A stretch of DNA of 16,085 bases from the NCBI GenBank assembly GCA_028710845.1, contig JAQTTI010000016.1:1-16085 (forward strand), in the 5' to 3' direction. A model generated the notes under the pieces. The model was not told the DNA's origin, made no database searches, and was given only the letters and a program-made list of their open reading frames with translations. The first letter of the stretch is position 1; each line of letters opens with the position of its first letter. Positions 13,575 through 16,085 of this stretch are shown here, in pieces. The translations under genes were made by a program, and so were the position numbers. The stretch is from Candidatus Omnitrophota bacterium. GTDB lineage: Bacteria > Omnitrophota > Gorgyraeia > Gygaellales > Profunditerraquicolaceae.

Positions 13575-13763
13575 GCTTTCCACCTCTTGCTTCGGCGCTG
13601 AAAATTTTCGCCGTGTGCTGCGGTTTACGGCTCTTTCCGGCAGCACAATGTTCCTTACGCATACTAAAATTGCCTGTACTCGCCGTAACCCCTTGCACAC
13701 TATTCAATTGCAGTGGAAGTTGCCGAAAATTTTCTAATGCGCCTACAGCAAGAGCTGGAAAGC
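13575..13763. repeat. Long imperfect palindromic element, copy 2
   Basis: Diverged copy of the element at 4845-5020. GCTTTCCA (13575-13582) pairs with 13756-13763, CTCTTGC (13584-13590) with 13748-13754, GGCGC (13594-13598) with 13739-13743, GAAAATTTTCG (13600-13610) with 13724-13734, GTGTGC (13613-13618) with 13695-13700 and TTACGGC (13625-13631) with 13682-13688. Where it differs from copy 1 in GGTGC/GGCGC and GTGCGC/GTGTGC, the opposite arm has changed to keep pairing. It has an extra stretch of roughly 15-20 bases in the right arm near 13701-13720. Short open frames run through it, but they are not in the same frame as in copy 1, so it is treated as non-coding. Confidence 0.8.
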
Positions 13764-13789
13764 TAATAAACACTTAATAACTGGCTTAA

Positions 13790-13923
13790 CTTGTTCCGGA
13801 ACGCACCTCAAAATTTTTAGCGGGCAAGGTTGCCCGGCAATTTAAGACTCAGCAGAGCTCAAAATTTTGCTGGAGCGCAGAGTCGCCTCGCTGGGGCGAC
13901 TCAAGCGGTGCGTGAGGAACAAG
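13790..13923. repeat. Cloverleaf-like inverted-repeat structure
   Basis: An outer stem joins CTTGTTCC (13790-13797) to GGAACAAG (13916-13923) and ACGCACC (13801-13807) to GGTGCGT (13907-13913). It encloses three hairpins: CGGGCA/TGCCCG (13821-13826 with 13831-13836), CAGCA/TGCTG (13850-13854 with 13868-13872) and GAGTCGCC/GGCGACTC (13880-13887 with 13895-13902). Less exact inverted similarity extends outward to about 13765 and 13947, including an AATAAA motif on each side. It is not a tRNA. It follows the lipoyl-domain gene and may be a mobile palindromic element or a structured RNA; no terminator T-tract is obvious. With copy 2 of the palindromic element it fills the gap 13524-13959. Confidence 0.65.
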
Positions 13924-13959
13924 GCAAGGCAGTATCAAAATTTATTGGATTCCGAAGGG

Positions 13960-14196
13960 TTAACTCTCGTTGATTACAGCCAATGTTTGGCCGACATTTA
14001 CGCTTGAGCCTTCGCTGTACATTATTTCGGAGATGGTTCCCGTGCAGGGGCTGGGTAGATTAAAGGTAGATTTATCAGTAGTAAGCTCAACAAGGTCATC
14101 GTTCTGGTGGACCAATTCTCCATCTTTAAAAAACCAGTAGGTTACAGTCGCCTTGGTTATACCCTCTCCTAATTCCGGTAAAACGACTTTGATCAT
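13960..14196 (-). CDS. Free-standing lipoyl-domain protein
   Basis: A 78-residue protein made only of one lipoyl domain of the 2-oxoacid dehydrogenase E2 type. It begins MIKVVLPELGEGITKATVTY; the predicted lipoylation site is the lysine at 42 in ELTTDKSTF, followed by LPSPCTGTISEIMYSEGSSV and a closing VGQTLAVINES. In classic E2 proteins the domain is followed by a subunit-binding domain and a catalytic domain totalling about 400 residues; here the frame stops cleanly after the domain. It has a strong AGGAGG ribosome-binding site and starts 8 bases after the lipoamide dehydrogenase stop, so the pair could act together as in E2/E3 or GcvH-like systems. Whether it is a native small carrier or the remnant of an E2 is open. 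Confidence 0.85.
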   Translation of the reverse strand: MIKVVLPELGEGITKATVTYWFFKDGELVHQNDDLVELTTDKSTFNLPSPCTGTISEIMYSEGSSVNVGQTLAVINES

Positions 14197-14204
14197 GAGC
14201 CCTC

Positions 14205-15488
14205 CTAACTTATGACTTCATGTATGCTTTCAGAAAGAGTCGGATGAGCAAAAATTGTCGAACGCAATTGCTCTATTTTTAAGCGGGATGATATTGCGAT
14301 TGCAGGAATTGCGATTAACTCACTGGCCAGCGGGCCGATTATGCTAGCTCCTAAAATCTCCTGGCTGTCTTTCGAACTTATAACCTTAATAAAACCTTCC
14401 GCTTCATCCATTACCTGGGCCATAGCCAGGGCCCGGAAGTCAAATTTATGCGACTGTATTTTTAAACCTGCCTTTAAAGCCGAATCTTCATTTACTCCGA
14501 CGGATGAAATTTGCGGTTCAGTAAATATGCAGGCCGGTACTATAGAATTATCTGCTTTATTTTTATTGCCGGAAACAATATTTCTAACAGCGCAAACACC
14601 CTGATAAGCTGCATAATGGGCCAGCATTATTTTAGAGGCGCAATCTCCGGCTGCATAGATATTATCTATACTTGTCCTTAAGTAATCATCCACAAATATC
14701 CTGCCTTCACTTAGTTTTATTCCCAACCTTTCCAGGCCCAGGCCGGAAAAATTTGCCTGTCTGCCAACACTAACTATCACCCGGGAATAATCATCCAAAT
14801 TAAACTTTAATAAATCGGCGCCGGTAACCACTTTAATGCCTTTTTTACTGAAAATAACTTCCAGTTTTTTGCTTATTTCCCTGTTCTGGCCGGGCAAAAG
14901 CTGCGGTAATTTTTCGGCAATAGTCACCGCGCTGCCCAGACCGGAAAATAAACTGGCGAATTCACAGCCGATGAACCCGCCGCCTATCACCAATAAAGAC
15001 TGCGGAATCTCATTTAATAAAAGCGCATCATTACTCGATATTATCGAACCCTGGAATTTTAATTCCGGCAGCTCAACCGGACGGCTTCCGCTGGCGATTA
15101 ATATATACTTTGTTTCTATTTTAATATTCTCAGCTTCTATTCTATTAGGCGAGATAATCCTGGCGGGTGATTTAATAAATTCGACCCCCTTAAGCCTGCT
15201 TTGCATTCCCTGGGTAAGCAGGGCAACAATCCGATCTTTTCTTTCCTGGATTTTTTTAAAATTAACTAGGAGTTTTTCCGATTCTATGCCGAGACTGGAT
15301 GATTTTTTTACTAGCTGGAATATTTTTGCGGATTGAATTAATGTTTTTGTAGGAATACAACCGTAGTTAAGGCAGGTGCCGCCGATTTTATCTTGCTCTA
15401 AAATACAAACTTTTAAGCCAAGCTCTTTAGCCTTTAAAGCAGCGTTGTAACCTGCCCAGCCAGCTCCGATAACTGCCAGATCATACAT
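14205..15488 (-). CDS. lpdA: Dihydrolipoamide dehydrogenase (E3), class I pyridine nucleotide-disulfide oxidoreductase
   Basis: Reoxidises dihydrolipoamide using FAD and NAD+ in 2-oxoacid dehydrogenase or glycine cleavage complexes. It has 427 residues, about 40 fewer than the usual 460-475. The FAD motif GAGWAG is at residues 8-13, the redox disulfide GGTCLNYGCIPTK at 36-48 (C39 and C44), the NAD-binding LLVIGGGFIGCEFASLF in the centre, VSVGRQ and YAAGDCA for FAD, and the C-terminal dimerisation domain ends with AHPTLSESIHEV, which holds the catalytic His-Glu pair. The adjacent lipoyl-domain gene supports the lipoamide assignment over glutathione or mercuric reductase. It starts 9 bases after the malate dehydrogenase stop. 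Confidence 0.92.
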   Translation of the reverse strand: MYDLAVIGAGWAGYNAALKAKELGLKVCILEQDKIGGTCLNYGCIPTKTLIQSAKIFQLVKKSSSLGIESEKLLVNFKKIQERKDRIVALLTQGMQSRLKGVEFIKSPARIISPNRIEAENIKIETKYILIASGSRPVELPELKFQGSIISSNDALLLNEIPQSLLVIGGGFIGCEFASLFSGLGSAVTIAEKLPQLLPGQNREISKKLEVIFSKKGIKVVTGADLLKFNLDDYSRVIVSVGRQANFSGLGLERLGIKLSEGRIFVDDYLRTSIDNIYAAGDCASKIMLAHYAAYQGVCAVRNIVSGNKNKADNSIVPACIFTEPQISSVGVNEDSALKAGLKIQSHKFDFRALAMAQVMDEAEGFIKVISSKDSQEILGASIIGPLASELIAIPAIAISSRLKIEQLRSTIFAHPTLSESIHEVIS

Positions 15489-15497
15489 AAGCTAAAA

Positions 15498-16085
15498 TTA
15501 AACGCCCAATTGCGAGCATGCGCTTGCAACTTGGCTTGCTGATTTCTCTAAGCACAGCTTTTCTTCGGGTAAAAGCTCAAGCTCGATAACTTGCTCGATC
15601 CCGTTTTTGCCCAACCGGCAAGGGACTCCAATACAGGTATCTTTGATTCCGTATTGACCGTTTAAATAACTACAAAGTCCGAGGGTACGCTTTTCGTCTT
15701 TGACTATGGTCCTTACGATCGCAGCAATAGCGGCTGAAGGAGCAAAAAACGCGCTTCCTGTACCCAGATTAGCCACAATTTCAGCCCCTCTTTCAATTGT
15801 GCGCTCGACCAAAGACTTTATTTTCTCCTCATTAATAAACTCATCCAGGGCGACACCTTTGACTTTGGAAAAATTCGGTAAGGGAAGCATATTTTCACCG
15901 TGCGCCCCTATCACCAGCGCCTCGATATCGGTTACCGGCAGATTTAATTCCTGGGCGATTAAATTGACGAAGCGGGCCGTATCAAGGCTTATCCCCATGC
16001 CAAAAAGCTTAGCCGGCTTAAACCCGGTAATTTTTAAGGCATAAAGCGTCATAATATCCAAAGGATTGGTCACCACGATAACTAT
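15498..16085 (-). CDS. mdh: Malate dehydrogenase, LDH-like type (partial, 5' end outside window)
   Basis: Interconverts malate and oxaloacetate with NAD. The frame is open to the window edge and reads IVIVVTNPLDIMTLYALKIT there, so this is the C-terminal 195 residues of a protein usually about 310 long; the GTG codons near the edge are internal, not starts. Visible family features are VTNPLD, the substrate-contacting GMGISLDTARF, the catalytic-histidine segment VIGAHGENMLPLP, and a SAAIAAIVRTIVKD helix. The residue that selects malate or lactate in the N-terminal half is outside the window, so lactate dehydrogenase is possible, though GAHG and the C-terminal sequence favour malate. It is probably cotranscribed with lpdA. 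Confidence 0.88.
   Translation of the reverse strand: MVIVVTNPLDIMTLYALKITGFKPAKLFGMGISLDTARFVNLIAQELNLPVTDIEALVIGAHGENMLPLPNFSKVKGVALDEFINEEKIKSLVERTIERGAEIVANLGTGSAFFAPSAAIAAIVRTIVKDEKRTLGLCSYLNGQYGIKDTCIGVPCRLGKNGIEQVIELELLPEEKLCLEKSASQVASACSQLGV

Noticed and set aside
13552..13773. Open frames on both strands over palindromic copy 2
   Set aside because: Overlapping open frames on opposite strands follow from the palindromic, stop-poor sequence. There is no family resemblance and no ribosome-binding site.
13790..13923. tRNA or tmRNA reading of the cloverleaf-like structure
   Set aside because: No T-loop GTTCRA-type motif in the right place, no anticodon-arm geometry, no CCA-end context, and the arms are the wrong lengths.
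4845..13923. CRISPR array
   Set aside because: The repeats are two long, diverged palindromes far apart, not short identical repeats with regular spacers, and no cas gene is present.

Overview
The window reads as a chromosomal segment of a Gram-negative bacterium. Every confident gene lies on the minus strand, so transcription runs from high to low coordinates. An outer-membrane TonB-dependent receptor, a TonB protein and a lipid A-type acyltransferase point to two membranes. The combination of a DUF1844 protein, an MGDG-synthase-like glycosyltransferase, an orphan Memo-family protein and an acc/efp/pepP/aroQ cluster suggests an uncultured lineage of the Omnitrophota/PVC type. That placement is an inference from gene content and remembered family resemblance, not from a marker-gene tree.

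Layout in transcription order. (1) 16085-13960: the end of a malate dehydrogenase gene, a dihydrolipoamide dehydrogenase and a free-standing 78-residue lipoyl domain. (2) 13959-13524: a non-coding region with two large inverted-repeat structures. One is a copy of a palindromic element that recurs at 4845-5020. The other is a cloverleaf-like set of stems. (3) 13523-8711: a tight gene string of GAF/HD-GYP protein, MGDG-synthase-like glycosyltransferase, LpxL-like acyltransferase, family 2 glycosyltransferase, COG2426 membrane protein and CobO corrinoid adenosyltransferase. It looks like an envelope-lipid operon with a cobalamin gene at its tail. (4) 8704-5061: a cobalamin module made of a DUF6580 membrane protein (candidate inner-membrane importer subunit) with its own promoter, a cobalamin riboswitch with a terminator/antiterminator, a BtuB-like receptor, and a TonB protein with its own apparent leaderless promoter. 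(5) 5060-4757: a second copy of the palindromic element, then a near-consensus sigma-70 promoter. (6) 4747-1: a housekeeping operon of ribosomal protein S21, Memo-family protein, DUF1844 protein, a 50-residue Trm112-like zinc-ribbon protein, AroQ, PepP/PepQ, EF-P, AccB and AccC (cut by the window edge).

How the parts work together: the cobalamin genes cover outer-membrane uptake (BtuB with TonB), a plausible inner-membrane step (DUF6580), adenosylation (CobO) and riboswitch feedback. The envelope operon could make a glycoglycerolipid, acylate a lipid A-like molecule and transfer sugars to a lipid carrier, and it begins with a c-di-GMP phosphodiesterase-type gene. The S21-led operon joins translation (S21, EF-P), fatty-acid initiation (AccB/AccC) and the shikimate pathway (AroQ). 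The most unusual feature is the pair of diverged palindromic elements whose arms carry compensatory substitutions. They sit at operon boundaries next to promoters. No rRNA, tRNA, CRISPR array or transposase gene was seen.
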